In this document: positions 29,847 through 41,644 of the stretch, one piece after another
Position numbering within the stretch: position 1 is the first letter of the stretch
Layout: each line of letters begins with the position of its first letter
Source of the DNA: Dermatophagoides farinae
Lineage: Eukaryota; Arthropoda; Arachnida; Sarcoptiformes; Pyroglyphidae
NCBI RefSeq assembly: GCF_024713945.1
Contig: NC_134686.1
Location: 3,000,001 to 3,064,000, forward strand
Direction of reading: 5' to 3'
Length of the DNA: 64,000 bases
The notes under the pieces: model-generated
The model's database searches: none
Told to the model about the DNA's origin: nothing
The model's input: the letters and a program-made list of their open reading frames with translations, nothing else
Position numbers and translations under genes: made by a program

Positions 29847-32645
29847 GTGAGTAATTTCATTTCATATTTTTCTTTCTTTCCGAATCATAATTGTTTTGTT
29901 TTTATTTGTTTAATAATAATGGTTCCAAGATGAATGATAAATATTCAGGTTCTGACATCGATAAAAACGACAGATTATTATTATTAGAGATACAAAATTG
30001 CGTGTACAGATTCCCTTTTTTTCTGATGATTTAGATGAACAAATATTACATGCAGGCAATTATTACATGGCATTGTCATGATCAAATGTTTGAATGGTTC
30101 TGATCCTTCCATGTACCTTCCATGTACGATTTTGTCATGCATGTGTCATTGAGTGGTCAAGTTTTTGTTTGCCCTATCATATGTTTTTCTCATATCTAGC
30201 ATTGTTAATAATCATCAACAATTACAATGACTTGCAATTACACAACAAAATGTTAATGTTAGCCACATTCTTTTGTGTTCAATATGCTGATGGCGATCAT
30301 CATCATCATCATCATTATGATTATGGTTATGATTATGATTTCCTGTTAGTTGTACAATTGAAAAGACACATATTTTCTATGATGATTGTAACAAATTCTT
30401 TTCTGATCTGGATAATGATAAATAGATGATGATGCACGATGTCGACCTCGAAATATATATTAATACAATTGGAATTTGTTATCATTCATTCATTATTGAT
30501 CAGTTATCGAAAGTTTCTTTTTTGATATTGATTTTCTCTTCATTCTTGAATATCTATTCTATTGATTATTTATTTTTTTTCTCGGCTAATGATTTCTTTG
30601 ATTGAATTCTCAATTCGATTTGTCATTCATTTTGTTGTTGATAGTCAAAAAAAAAAAAAAAAAAAAAAATACAAGCAAAGGATGAAAATCATTCATTCCA
30701 CTTTGAAGAGGGTTATATGAATGAATGGCCAATCACATTTATATCACGATTTTTTTTTCATTCGATGAATTTTATCGGAGAAAAATATGGCTTTTCTCAA
30801 TTTACGTACCATGCACATGTATCTAATGATGCGAAATAGGAGAATATCGAACGATGAAAATTTATAATAATGAATTGAAGCCAGCTAAATCAGGTTTATG
30901 TTTCGGGTCTAGTTCATTTCGGTCATGATATACACAACCAATCTCTATTCAATTAGCGGCCATTTTTTTCCATTTCTCCCTACAAATTGATATCAAATTT
31001 ACTCCACAACGCATTAACAGTCTGGCAATCCGATGACATTTATCTATAGCGACAATCTTGGCAATATGAAACCAGGAAAAATGTGTACATTTTTATATTT
31101 GGTCTCTTGTCATTGTCATTCGATTACTGTGTTTTGTAGTGTTTGTTCATCATCATCATCATTATCTTACGACAAATGAATGGCATCACAATCCCAATTA
31201 GCGCGCTCAACAAGAACAGATATTTGAAATATTAATCCCTTTCAAAATCAAAAATATTTGAGCAAATCAATAACTAATTTTTTTTTATTTCTTTTCTCTA
31301 GTTGGTCATTGAACCATTCCACGATAAAAATGACGTTCATCATCAAAATCATATTCGAGTAGCCAATTTTTTTTTGCATTCAAAATTCTGTCAACAAAAG
31401 TCTAAACTTTTGCTTGTCGCTTGTTTTGTTGTCATTCATTTATTGAACCATTCTATTTGTTATGTCAAATGAAATACATATCATATGGCATCATCTTCTT
31501 AGATGTCTTAGTTTTACCTCATCATGTATCTTTGAGTCTCGATCAGCAAACATCATCATCTTTTTATGGTCGTCATTATGATCGACATGAAATCATCCTA
31601 ATAACATACATATATAGACCAATGATGATATGAGACTTAAGTTTTTATGACTTGAATGTCGTCAAGATGTGCTGTGTTGACAGTGAATGCAACCGCACAT
31701 TCTTAATCCAGTTATATTTGAAGTTTTCCTTTTTTGACATTTGATTTGATCCATTTCTTTGGAATTCGTACTCCATTTGAATTTTTTTCTCTCTTTTTTT
31801 TTGCTTGTTATAATGAAACAGAATTCTCAATATTTGAGATTGAAATGGGAAAAAAAATATTGTTAATTGACCATAATGACATTCGATGATGGTGGGTGGG
31901 TGGATGGATGGATGTGTCATGACTTAGCATATAATGATGGTAATGGAAAATATTACAAAATGAAGCGACCAAAAAACAAAAATCGCTGTCATTACCATCT
32001 GGATGTGTGACATGTGAACTTGTCAATTTTGAAACGACCAATCTCAACATTATTATTTCTTATATTTTCAATTCATCGAATATGTGAATTGTTCCATATG
32101 CTATATGGTCCGCATACAATTTAGCATTGAATCAGTTTCATTCTTCAATTTGTACTTTCATTCATTCCATTTTTATCGTTTTTTTTTGAGTTTACTTGTT
32201 TCATACGATAATAATTGACGTTTGATGATCGATCCACATTTGATCGACATTAATTGTTACAATCATCATCATAACTAAAAAAAACAAGTAAAAGTGTGAA
32301 CTTGTAAAAGAAGTTTCATTTCGTAGATGAGAAATTATTGAACCATTTTTCTTGTTTTTCTTTGTTTCAGTAGATTTTTCCTGGTTGTTTTAACACAAAG
32401 TTCTCTCCATTCTCTCCATAAAAACATTACAAATGAAACTTTTTTTTTCGTAGGGTCCAAAACATTTAACGATTTCACAATAACAATAATAATCATTATT
32501 ACATTTAGTCGATTGGCTAGCAACATTTGTAAATGAATGTTATGCGGAAGTAGCCAGCACAAAAAAAATGTATGTCAACTCTCTCTCTCTCTCTCTCTCT
32601 CTCTTGTGCTTCTGGATTATTTCATTGTCATTCGAGAATCGCCAT

Positions 32646-32676
<31 letters not shown>

Positions 32677-35600
32677 GTTTGGCTCGTTGAAGTTGTAGTT
32701 GTTTTTCATTTTCTCTTTCAGTTTCAGGAACGATACAACCAATTCTTTTTTGTTGTTCCTGTTTGTTTCATTATTTATAAACATGCACTATTATTCCTAT
32801 GTCATTTATATATATGGTGGATCGATCATTCTGTTTTCTGGAACCATATTTTTGCATGTTTCACTTGAACATTGTTATTTATTATTTTATTTGTTCCATC
32901 ATTTCACTTGCATTGTAGAATGAATTAAACATTGAGAAATGATAATAATTTATTTAAAAATTATCATCGTGATGACAATAAATATGGCGACAAACGCCAT
33001 CTTTGATTATATTATTTTGTCGGTACGTTTGATTTGAATCAAACTATTTTCGAAAGCTAGTTTTCATAAATGTCCATCTTATCAAAAACTAATTCATAAA
33101 TGATAAAAGGTCTCTTCTCATTTTTACAGTCACATTATCTCATTGTACATATCAGATATATATTTGTTATCGATTGTTGAATTCCAATTTTTCAAAAAAA
33201 AAAAAAAAAAAAAAAAAAATGATGGTCTAGTGTTTGTGCGGTTGTGCAATGCTTTTTTTTATGCACATGTTTTCATTATTATCACCACCAGAACAAAAAA
33301 AAAAACCCACTGAGGTTTTTCACCGCAGAAAGAAAAAAAAAATCAAATCGATATAAAAGCAAGAATTTTTCGCCTCTTCAACTCTGTTGTTTTATCGATC
33401 CATTTTGATGAGACCGAGACAGAGAGGGAGAGTGAGTGAAACAAAAGAAAGAAGAAAAAAAAATGTTGATGATATGTAAATATATAATCAGAAATGACTC
33501 ACGACAACTACAACATCAACCACAACAACAACGTCTTTGGCAATCATTCTTCTGTTAAATTGGCTCCAATTTAACGATCTAAATGAATTACAGTGGCGGT
33601 AAAATGAGGGTGGAAGAAGAGAAAAAAAACTGATACACGTTAACAACAATGAATAGACAATGTTGTTGTTATTATGATTTCCCAAAAAAAAAAGTTTTCA
33701 TCCGCTATTTTTAAACTTGAATTTCTAAATTTGAATTTTTTTTTTGTTTTTGTTTCTTCATTTATCATATACAAAAAAAACAACAACAACAACAACAAAA
33801 TCATCGTAAAGAATTTTAAACAATGTTTATTATGATGATGATAAAAGTAAGAAATTTTTTCCATTCTTTTGTCTCTTCTTGATTCTTTGTCAATTTCATA
33901 ATTATTGAAGATATTTTTGGCTGTTCTTCTTTGGCAGATCTTTTTGATTCTAGTCTCAGCTTGATAGCTTTGGCCACAGTATATGCTCATCATCATCATC
34001 ATCATCAACAATAACAAAATCCTCTTAGAAATGAGAATAATAATAACAATTTAATGGCCATTCTGGTCACGTTCATTTGAAACACCAGAAACACACATTC
34101 ATTATTATCCTGATTTTTAGATACACAACTTTTGAACGCGCGGTATCAGTAAAAGTATGTCCATATAATAAAAGCATCGTTGATGATGACCTAAAGATGG
34201 TTTTTTTTTCTCTCTCTCTCTCTCTTATATAAGATCATCAAACTTTACAATTCGTGTTATTGATTTATGTTCTTTTCTTTTTGTTTATCTTATGATGACA
34301 CGCATTTCAAAATTTTCATTCATTCATTATTCCATAGATTTTAAGATTAACGGCTTTTTTTTGTCAAGAAAAATTCATCCGTTGTTTCTTTTCTTTTTCA
34401 TCAATCATTGATTTGTATATTGTCTTTTTTTTTCTTTTTCTTCGTTAACATTGACATTCTTTTTTTGTTGTTGTTTTGTTGTCATTTGGGAAATTGGATA
34501 CCTTATGGATGTTTTTTTTTGTTTTGTTTTGTTTGGTTGTAATTTAATTACCATTCATGAGATTATCAAATCAAATGATGATAGTGTTACTAATGTGTGA
34601 TGCTGATGATGATGATGATGAAATGAATCACGGTCGCATTATCTTTTTAGTCATAATGGACAAATTGAAAAAAAATCAAAATAAAAACCTTCATCACGTT
34701 ATCGTTGTTTAATGTCTTTTTTTTTCTCTTCTTTGTTTGAATAGAATTCAACTTGTACACACAAAGGGAAAAAAAGAATAATTTAAGTTTTGACCATTAC
34801 CGTTTCGCTATTCGGTTGTAAGATTACAATTTCTGTCTAATTTAATTGATGCTTGCCTACGATGATGATGATGATGATGGTGGCCTTTGTATTACATTAC
34901 CATTTTGTCGTCTTACCATAAGTGAACAATTCGGTGTGGTATGGTGTATCATTAACATTGGTCTTTCATTCATTGAAAATCATTAATGTTAAACAAAACA
35001 AAATGTTAATTCGTTGTGTCCATGATACAATTCAATGATGATGATGATGATGATGATGATAATGGTCATGGAATTTCTGTTTTTTTTTGTTGTATCTGCT
35101 GATTTGTTCTGTTCTATGTAATTCTGTACAAATGATTTCAACTTGATCTTAATAGTTATTAATATTATATATGAATCATAATGATGTCTTTGCTATAGCA
35201 GTAGTGTATGTATTTTTTTTAGGGCGAAAAAATATGTTGTTTTTGGTATTCATGTTTTTTGTTGTTTTGTTTTAATATTTACTGAGCTGTATTGTTTATT
35301 ATATTGATTTATTCATATTCATTTTTTCTTTTCTTTTCTAGGTTTCAAAAGAAGAATATGATGGTTGCCATATTGCCAATGCAGCATTAGCACGTACGAT
35401 AGCTGTCTGTGATAAGCCATTTTTAAATCGTTATTATACGGTTACATTTCGCCCGTTCACACCACAACCTGGTGGATTAGAATTTCATCCTGGTCAAGAT
35501 TATTATTTCATTGCATTATCGGCTAAACCTGGAGATGTTTCCAATCATTGTCAGAAATATCATATGAAAGTTGTATTCAAGGTGTGCTGTGGCAAACAAC

Positions 35601-38600
35601 AACAACAACAATCATCGCAACAGCCACAATCGACAAGTGCCGCTCATCGACCATCATCATCCATTGGTAAGTGTATGGTTTTTGCTTATTACAAAAAATT
35701 TTACTCCAAACAAACTTTTTTTTTGAGAAAAATTCACTTTAGATGAAAACATTCTATCTATCTGGTCCGGTTGGGCGAGATAGGATTTTCTCATCCTTCA
35801 ATGAACAATAATTAATTCAAAAAATAAAGTGATGATGATGATGATGAATAATAATTTATGTTATGATCAAAAACAACAATGCATATAAACCTATAAACCA
35901 GAAATTCATTTATGCATTCTGAAGGTCAACCGATGATGATGATGATGATGATGGTGATGGTGAACCAACCAGCAAGAAAAAAATGATCATTATCAAACTG
36001 GCGTGATACAAATTTTTTCCATTGTAATTCATTCATTCATTGTTCATGTGTTTCGTTTGATATTATGATGATTCTGATAGGTCAAACAAAAAACAAAAAA
36101 AACACATGTAGCATAAGATATTCAGAAGCGATGTGTGAAACGATCCATTGTCGCTTCTGAATATAATCACTATCAAAATAAAATGGTGAATATAAGTCAC
36201 GCATTTACCTGTTCATCATTTTGATTCTCGATTGACCGATAAGATCGCTTGAACTCTCTACGAACGATCTAACTATAGTCTAACATTGTTCAAATCTTAT
36301 TCAATCTGAGATCAAATGCAATTCTTTGCATTTGTAAATAATGATAAAAAAAATTTCTTCATCATTGTCATCGTCAAGCCAAATCGATTGTAAATAATTT
36401 ACTAATCACATAAATTATTCTCAACATTCTCATTGCATTTCTTATTAGATGCTAGTATCATAGTCAATATCAATGTTTGTGGCGGATGTCAAGTTCATTC
36501 ATTTCGCTTGCGTGCTAATTGAATTCATTAGTTCAACAACAAAAACCAAATAATCTAGATGATGATGATCATCTTTGAAAATGAAGGTCGAAACCATTTT
36601 TTTTTCTTTTCTGGTAAAATGGATTTATCCCAATTCAAACACACAATAAACACATCGAAATGTCCGATATAACATGACAGGACTAGCAAAAATGAGAAAA
36701 AAAACGGATGCGGCCTGTACAAATATTTACAATAGATTCGATTACCAACAAATGAAAAAAAAAATTCAGCTCATTCTTATCCACAAGTATTTCTTCAAGT
36801 GTTTCTTCACATCATTCTAACCATAGTTGAACTCATGCTATGCATTGCATTGTATTGTGTTAATATTGCCTTGCCTTGGTTGTGTAGATACCAGAGAAAA
36901 AATCGTAATAATACAGCAAACAACACATGTTTAGAGTGGATGGTCCTAGTCCTGTCATGTCATCCTGTTGTATCCTAAGGACCAATAGTGCACTACACAA
37001 AAAAAACCATCGTTCTTTCAGTTTTTTGGTTTCTTTTCCATTTTCGTTGTGTATATAATAATTTCATGTTTGTTTAGCTATTTAGCTCCCGGCTTTCTCT
37101 CACTCACATCCCGATGTCGTCATAAATAATCGCCAAAAATCTTTTGCTTTGGCTGTTATTGGAATGAATCGATAGAATGATGATTAGACACATTATGATT
37201 TATAACACACAGCTTCTGGTCTTTTTTTTGGCTGAATTCTCGTTGTTTAGTTAAATTCCATTGTAGCTATTGTTGTTTGATTCTTTGACATCGGCTATGG
37301 CCATCATCCATATTGTATTGTCAATATTTGTTTGGAACATCAACACTATTTTCACTTTATTCATGTTGTGTGTGTGTATTGTTTATTGTTCTTCCTCAGT
37401 GGGATGTGGATTCTTTCCCTTGTTTATTGCTTTTGGATAAAATTCTTGAAAATTTTCATTTTCATTCACTTTATTTTACAAAGTATTAAATCTTCTGATT
37501 TTTTTTATTCGCTAATTAGTTTCCAAACCTGAACCAGTGAACAACAATGGAATCGTTGGTAGTAACAGCAGTATCAATTCGACTATTGCTCCAATTAGCA
37601 GTAGCAGCAGCAGCAGTACATCAATGCCTCAAAGTTCGACATTTTCATTCGTCGAATTTGTACCTGGACATAATAATCCGAATAATATTGGAATAGCCAC
37701 CTATAAAGGTGTCATCAGTAATGGCGGCAATCACAATTCTACAATGTTTCCGATGGTCGTTCGTCATCCGAAACCTACACGTTCATCATCAACGATTTCA
37801 TCGTCGATTGTTTCGAATCCAAATCCATCATCATCTAACCATCAGAGCTCATCATCATATAGCAATAGTAATATTAATAGTAATAATAATCATGATAATC
37901 GAATCGGTCATCGATTCTATGGTGATCCACGTGGTGGCCGATATTCAAATATTCCACATTATCCGAGCTTGTTTTCCACTGAACGTCCTTCATCACACGG
38001 TTCACAAATTAATCCAGCCACACGTATACCACATGTTCCCTATCATCCTTATCATCCGCGACAATTAACATCAACATTAAGGCCTGTCCATGTTGGTTGG
38101 CGTCCACATCCCATACCGAATCATCCGGATCATAATCCACCCATTCGACTTTCCGATCAACGTAGCATTGGTTATAAAGGTAAGAGAATACTGAAATTTT
38201 GCATGGTCATAACAAAAGCAACATCATTCAACAATCATTTGAATGTGCCAGATGTTCGTTTCATTTAATGGCACACAGCCTTTGATGATCAAAAGTTACT
38301 CCCTTATTTATGCTTTGTTCATTGTGGACAAAAACTAATAATTTATCAATTGTACATGGTCGTCGATACAACAACAACGACTAGTCAATTATGACTTTAG
38401 TCATTTGATTTGTTGTTTGGTTGGTGTGAATTTGTACACCTTTTTTTCAGTTAAATGACTGTGAGCTTACCCTCTTTTAGTGCATTTTCATTTTGTTTGT
38501 ATGCATCAGTTCGTTTTCAAGTGATTCTTTTTTACATTTCATATTTTTGGCCCGTGTACATTTTCACAATTACTACTAAATAATCTAGTTTCAAAAATCA

Positions 38601-39591
38601 TTTATATAACTCTCACTGAAACACTCAAATGAATTGTTTTGCTTCATTCTGGCTGCAATGCAATAAAATAAATGAACTTTTTTTTCTCCATTCACCAACA
38701 ATACAATAGAACGACAAACAAACGAAATCCAAAAAAAAACCGGACGATAATTTTAAAAACATAATTCATAATTAGAGCATGTTGTTTGAGTCTTTTGTTG
38801 CAGTCACTAACCATTTTGCCTTTCCGTGATTATAATCACTATCCTAGGGTAACTCTTCTATTGCAACATGCAGAAAAAAAAAATTATTGATTGACTCGAA
38901 AATGGCAAAAATTTAGAATAGCGAAATCCTTTCACATTCTGTGATTCAAGCGAGTAACTAAACAAAACAAAAAAAGTTCTTGTCATCAACGAATGATTTA
39001 TCCTGTTAATTAGTTTGGGTTTTTTTCTGATTCAATCTAGATATCAGATTCAGTATCAAGTGTTTGTGTGCTACACACATGAATGAATTCATTGTTCAAA
39101 TCGTTCATTGCCATTTTCATCGAACATTTTGTGTTTCTTTTATCTTGTTGTTTCAATTTCAAATGAAACCATTTAGTCTATGTATCTAGGGTAGAAAGGG
39201 AGATGATTCTATGCAATTCATTCATTCATTCATTCATTCAATCATTACAATGTAAAATGATTCTCATTATGAATAGAATTATTCGAATGGCAAAAAACTA
39301 TATTATGCATTCGATAATTACGTTGCCGCTGTTCATCATCATACATGACTCTATTCCGATAATAACCCATTTATTCTTGCATTCATCATTTCACATTTGA
39401 TTTTAATGATCATCATTTGTTATTTATTTATTTGCACAGGAATCTATCGACCTAATGATAATCGTGAAAAAAGTGATGGACTAAATAGCCATTCAACATC
39501 ATTATTAAGGCAATCAACATTGACGATCATATCGATTGTATCGGCGATTTGTTTGGCAACATTAACACTTTGTTCATCATCATCATTATGA
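29705..39591 (+). CDS. Ephrin (Eph receptor ligand), 5' partial, four visible exons
   Basis: Coding exons are 29705-29846, 35342-35666, 37520-38179 and 39440-39591; joined they give 425 residues and a TGA stop. The first two exons form the ephrin receptor-binding domain. Signature stretches are FRIDNTDHIIDVNRG, the IICP cysteine, YIIYNVSKEEYDGC, AVCDKP, FRPFTPQPGG and SNHCQKYHMKV, which include the four conserved cysteines. Exon three is a long Ser/Asn/His-rich linker of about 220 residues. Exon four ends in a hydrophobic segment (LTIISIVSAICLATLTL) followed by only CSSSSL. There is no cytoplasmic tail or PDZ-binding end, so a GPI-anchored, A-type-like ephrin is likely. Family role: membrane-tethered ligand for Eph tyrosine kinases in axon guidance and cell sorting. 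The signal-peptide exon is missing from the window. The receptor-binding domain identity is very secure; GPI anchoring is inferred. Confidence 0.93.
32648..32676. repeat. 29-base T run
   Basis: The longest homopolymer seen, in an ephrin intron. Confidence 0.85.
33194..33219. repeat. 26-base A run
   Basis: A homopolymer in an ephrin intron. No gene-like or SINE-like sequence was recognised just upstream of it. Confidence 0.85.
35342..35666 (+). CDS. Ephrin exon: C-terminal part of receptor-binding domain
   Basis: The acceptor is a long pyrimidine tract ending TTTTCTAG; the donor is GTAAGT. It encodes VSKEEYDGCHIANAAL through SNHCQKYHMKVVFKVCCGK, then a short polyglutamine and Ser-rich start of the linker. 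It ends one base into a codon (G), completed by TT of the next exon to give Val. Confidence 0.95.
35667..37519 (+). other. Ephrin intron, 1.85 kb
   Basis: GTAAGT to GCTAATTAG. It holds GAT repeats near 35.83 and 35.93 kb and a perfect 14-bp stem hairpin at 36118-36164. No coding exon is recognised. Confidence 0.8.
36118..36164. repeat. Perfect 14-bp stem hairpin in ephrin intron
   Basis: ATATTCAGAAGCGA at 36118-36131 and its exact reverse complement at 36151-36164, with a 19-nt loop. Not simple-sequence. Confidence 0.8.
37520..38179 (+). CDS. Ephrin exon: low-complexity Ser/Asn/His/Pro linker
   Basis: Begins with TT completing Val after GCTAATTAG and ends at GGTTATAAAG before GTAAGAG. It encodes about 220 residues rich in Ser, Asn, His and Pro, with no recognised domain; the stretch PHVPYHPYHPRQL is typical. 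This is the spacer between the receptor-binding domain and the membrane anchor and is much longer than in vertebrate ephrins. The reading frame is open across the exon and phase-compatible with both neighbours. Confidence 0.87.
38180..39439 (+). other. Ephrin intron, 1.26 kb
   Basis: GTAAGAG to TTTGCACAG. Nothing is recognised beyond a CATT repeat near 39.22 kb. Confidence 0.75.
39440..39591 (+). CDS. Ephrin last coding exon with hydrophobic C-terminus
   Basis: Begins GA after TTTGCACAG, completing Gly, then IYRPNDNREKSDGLNSHSTS and a hydrophobic run ending CSSSSL and TGA. The hydrophobic run is about 17-20 residues and nearly terminal. That is the pattern of a GPI-attachment signal, not a transmembrane segment with a cytoplasmic tail. 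Confidence 0.88.
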
Positions 39592-40400
39592 TCATCATAT
39601 TTATTATAATGAAACCCTAAACTATATATTGGGTTGTGTTGTCATCTGTATGATGATGATGATGATAACCGATATCTAATCGAAATTCACTCAAAACAAA
39701 ATCAATCGCCCATGATAAAAAGTGCATTCTTCTCTTGTTCAATCAACATCCACCTTTTTATTTCTTGGTTTCTTGAAGAGCTCACGAACACCCAAAGTGA
39801 TATACGTTTCGTGTTCCAAATTCATTGTACCATGTTTTTTCGCCATCTTATTTTCTGTAAATCTTATTCACAAATCTGAACGAATTTTTTCAACTTGTTG
39901 TTTATTATTTTATTTTATTTATTAATTTTTTCTTTGCCAATTAGTCATGTAAACTTTATCTCTCATTTTTTTCTTCTTTTTCTCATAATGCTTGTTTGCA
40001 CAATTGTTGTGCATAACGTTTTTTTTTTTGTTATTCATTTTGCAGCCTTTCTTACCATTCTTATACACACACAGCTTTGGTCAACCAGAATCATTCACAT
40101 GTCTAAGTCAGATACACAATTTCATTTTCAATTACCAAATTTGCCTTTCCTTTTGTGCTCTCTATCCATTTTCCTTATTCCTCTTTTTTTTAAACTCTGT
40201 AATTGTTGTGTTGTTTTGGTGGCCTGAAGCGAATCCAAGAATGAAGTGAATTGTATAATGTACATAAACTTATATCATTATTATTATTATAACCATCATA
40301 TGGCCGAAACATTTTGTATAAAATTTTTCACCAGTATTTCTAATTTCTATCACCTGTACACAATGTCCTCTGTAAATTATTACATTTTATATTGATGATT

Positions 40401-40406
40401 AATAAA
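40401..40406 (+). terminator. Candidate ephrin poly(A) signal, proximal
   Basis: AATAAA about 810 nt after the ephrin stop codon. Confidence 0.4.
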
Positions 40407-40456
40407 TTTCTTCTATTATATAAATATAAATATTGTTTGTATTTGTATTCATTATC

Positions 40457-40462
40457 AATAAA
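40457..40462 (+). terminator. Candidate ephrin poly(A) signal, distal
   Basis: AATAAA about 866 nt after the ephrin stop, followed by a GT/T-rich stretch (GGTTTCGTT). This is the more convincing of the two signals. Confidence 0.5.
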
Positions 40463-40533
40463 GGTTTCGTTAATGAAATGGGTACAAATGTTTATACTTG
40501 TATTTGAATCGTATTTGTTGCTATGCGAATTAC

Positions 40534-40611
40534 AAAAAGTTCTGCCATCTCATGATAGAGAAAAAAAACAATTTAGTGTTTTACTATGTCTACAGATGTC
40601 AGAACTGTTTA
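40534..40611. repeat. Fold-back hairpin 1 with AGATGNCAG core
   Basis: The left arm AGTTCTGCCATCT (ending 40550) is matched on the opposite strand by AGATGTCAGAACT (40594-40606), 12 of 13 positions. Flanking A/T bases extend the pairing to about 18 positions with two mismatches. The loop is 43 nt. Confidence 0.6.
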
Positions 40612-40633
40612 AATTCACCCATTTCACTTTTTC

Positions 40634-40711
40634 ATATAAAAAATGCTGCCATCTATTGAAATATAATTTTTTTTTGTTTTTTTCGTCAAAAGATGTCAGC
40701 ATTTTCATATT
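40634..40711. repeat. Fold-back hairpin 2 with the same core
   Basis: The left arm AAAATGCTGCCATCT (ending 40654) pairs with AGATGTCAGCATTTT (40691-40705), 14 of 15. The pairing extends inward (ATTGA against TTTGA) and outward (ATAT). It has the same single C/A difference in the arms as hairpin 1, so the two are probably related copies. Confidence 0.65.
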
Positions 40712-40751
40712 AACCATTAGTGCTTTGATATCATTTTTCAATTAAAATTAA

Positions 40752-40757
40752 TTTATT
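40752..40757 (-). terminator. Possible GluCl poly(A) signal
   Basis: TTTATT on the + strand, which is AATAAA in GluCl orientation, about 660 nt beyond the GluCl stop. No nearer canonical signal was seen; other variants may be used. Confidence 0.3.
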
Positions 40758-41195
40758 TAATACAATGATCCGAACGGATTTCGAGCGCGGTACTAGAAAT
40801 TAATCTTTAATAAAGTCGATGGAGAGTTGGATACATGGATTTATGATAGACTATCATCATAAATATTTGAGGAGAAACAGAAAAAAATGAAAGAAAGACT
40901 TAGTCGTTTGTTGGTTAGATTTACACAATGTATATATAAATGAAGAAGAATCTATCATAATGAATGAAAGATTAAAATTCTATACAATTCAATTCTTGCG
41001 AGTGTGTGCATTCGTATGAGCTTCCTGTGCGCACATAATTATTGGCGTTTTGTGTTGTTCAATCGATGATCAAAATAAAAATTCGTTTTCAGGAGAGATT
41101 TGCAAGAATCGTGAAAATGAAAACAATGATGAAACGAACGTAACATTTAAGCGGATTCTAGCTGTTTGTTCTTTCATTTGTAAAACATGATTGAA

Positions 41196-41226
<31 letters not shown>

Positions 41227-41242
41227 GGAGGAAGAGGAGGAA
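41196..41242. repeat. GAT repeat passing into GAG-rich repeat
   Basis: About ten GAT units followed by GAGGAGGAAGAGGAGG, between the GluCl stop and the hairpin pair. Confidence 0.85.
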
Positions 41243-41416
41243 GAAAACATTGGCTGTTATTGTTCGAAGAAAAAAGAAAGAAGTGAATAATAAGTCCGTG
41301 ACAGAGAATCTAAATAGGAAACAATACCTTTGTTGTTGTCGTTATTCCTAGTTTGTTTTTGGCAATCATGGTATGACCGAATGCGAAAATGAAAATATTT
41401 GAAATAGAAAATAAAT

Positions 41417-41644
41417 TTACAAATCTTGCATATCTTCACGAAACAGGTATGTGGTCCAATAGACCAAATTGAATAGAGCAAACATCAATGGAAAAAATAT
41501 GCGTGAAATAACATCGATACGTTTGGATCGTGTGGGAAATTTTGATAGCCAACGTTTGCACCAATTTCGTTTGGGCATCACATGTATTTCACAGGCACGC
41601 AGCTTTTCACCAGCATAATCTCCATGTTGACGTACAAGCGGTCG
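41417..41644 (-). CDS. GluCl last exon: TM4 and C-terminus
   Basis: The acceptor is ATACACATATAG (minus sense). It opens with [10 protein letters not shown], the usual continuation of AFAM, and contains [20 protein letters not shown] and VYWTTYLF (TM4) before EDMQDL and TAA. It has exactly 76 codons including the stop. Confidence 0.95.
   Translation of the reverse strand, partial: RPLVRQHGDYAGEKLRACEIHVMPKRNWCKRWLSKFPTRSKRIDVISRIFFPLMFALFNLVYWTTYLFREDMQDL

Larger units (their letters stand above)
29847..35341 (+). other. Ephrin intron, 5.5 kb
   Basis: Starts GTGAGT and ends TTTCTTTTCTAG. It contains poly-A and poly-T runs (for example 30648-30670 and the T-run 32648-32676), a CT repeat at 32579-32604, GAT repeats and a short palindrome with GCCAT cores at 32984-33000. 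I see no coding exon or RNA gene. Confidence 0.8.
39592..40462 (+). other. Ephrin 3' UTR
   Basis: Non-coding sequence from the TGA stop to the second of two AATAAA signals. Open frames here are short and hydrophobic by base composition and are not taken as genes. The extent is inferred from the signals. Confidence 0.5.
40463..41416. other. Interval between convergent ephrin and GluCl 3' ends
   Basis: Ephrin ends from the left and GluCl from the right. The interval contains two similar imperfect hairpins (40534-40711), a GAT repeat followed by GAG-rich DNA (41196-41242) and probably the GluCl 3' UTR. No gene is recognised. Confidence 0.6.

Noticed and set aside
33194-33219. A-run as the tail of a retroposed element
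   Set aside because: No gene-like sequence or target-site duplication was seen next to it, and similar runs occur throughout the window.
37709-38068. 119-codon frame overlapping the ephrin linker exon
   Set aside because: It is a shadow of CAT/ATC-rich ephrin codons in another frame, giving His/Ile-rich text with no domain.
40392-40745. 117-codon hydrophobic frame after ephrin
   Set aside because: It crosses the poly(A) signals and both hairpins, and its hydrophobicity follows from T-rich DNA.
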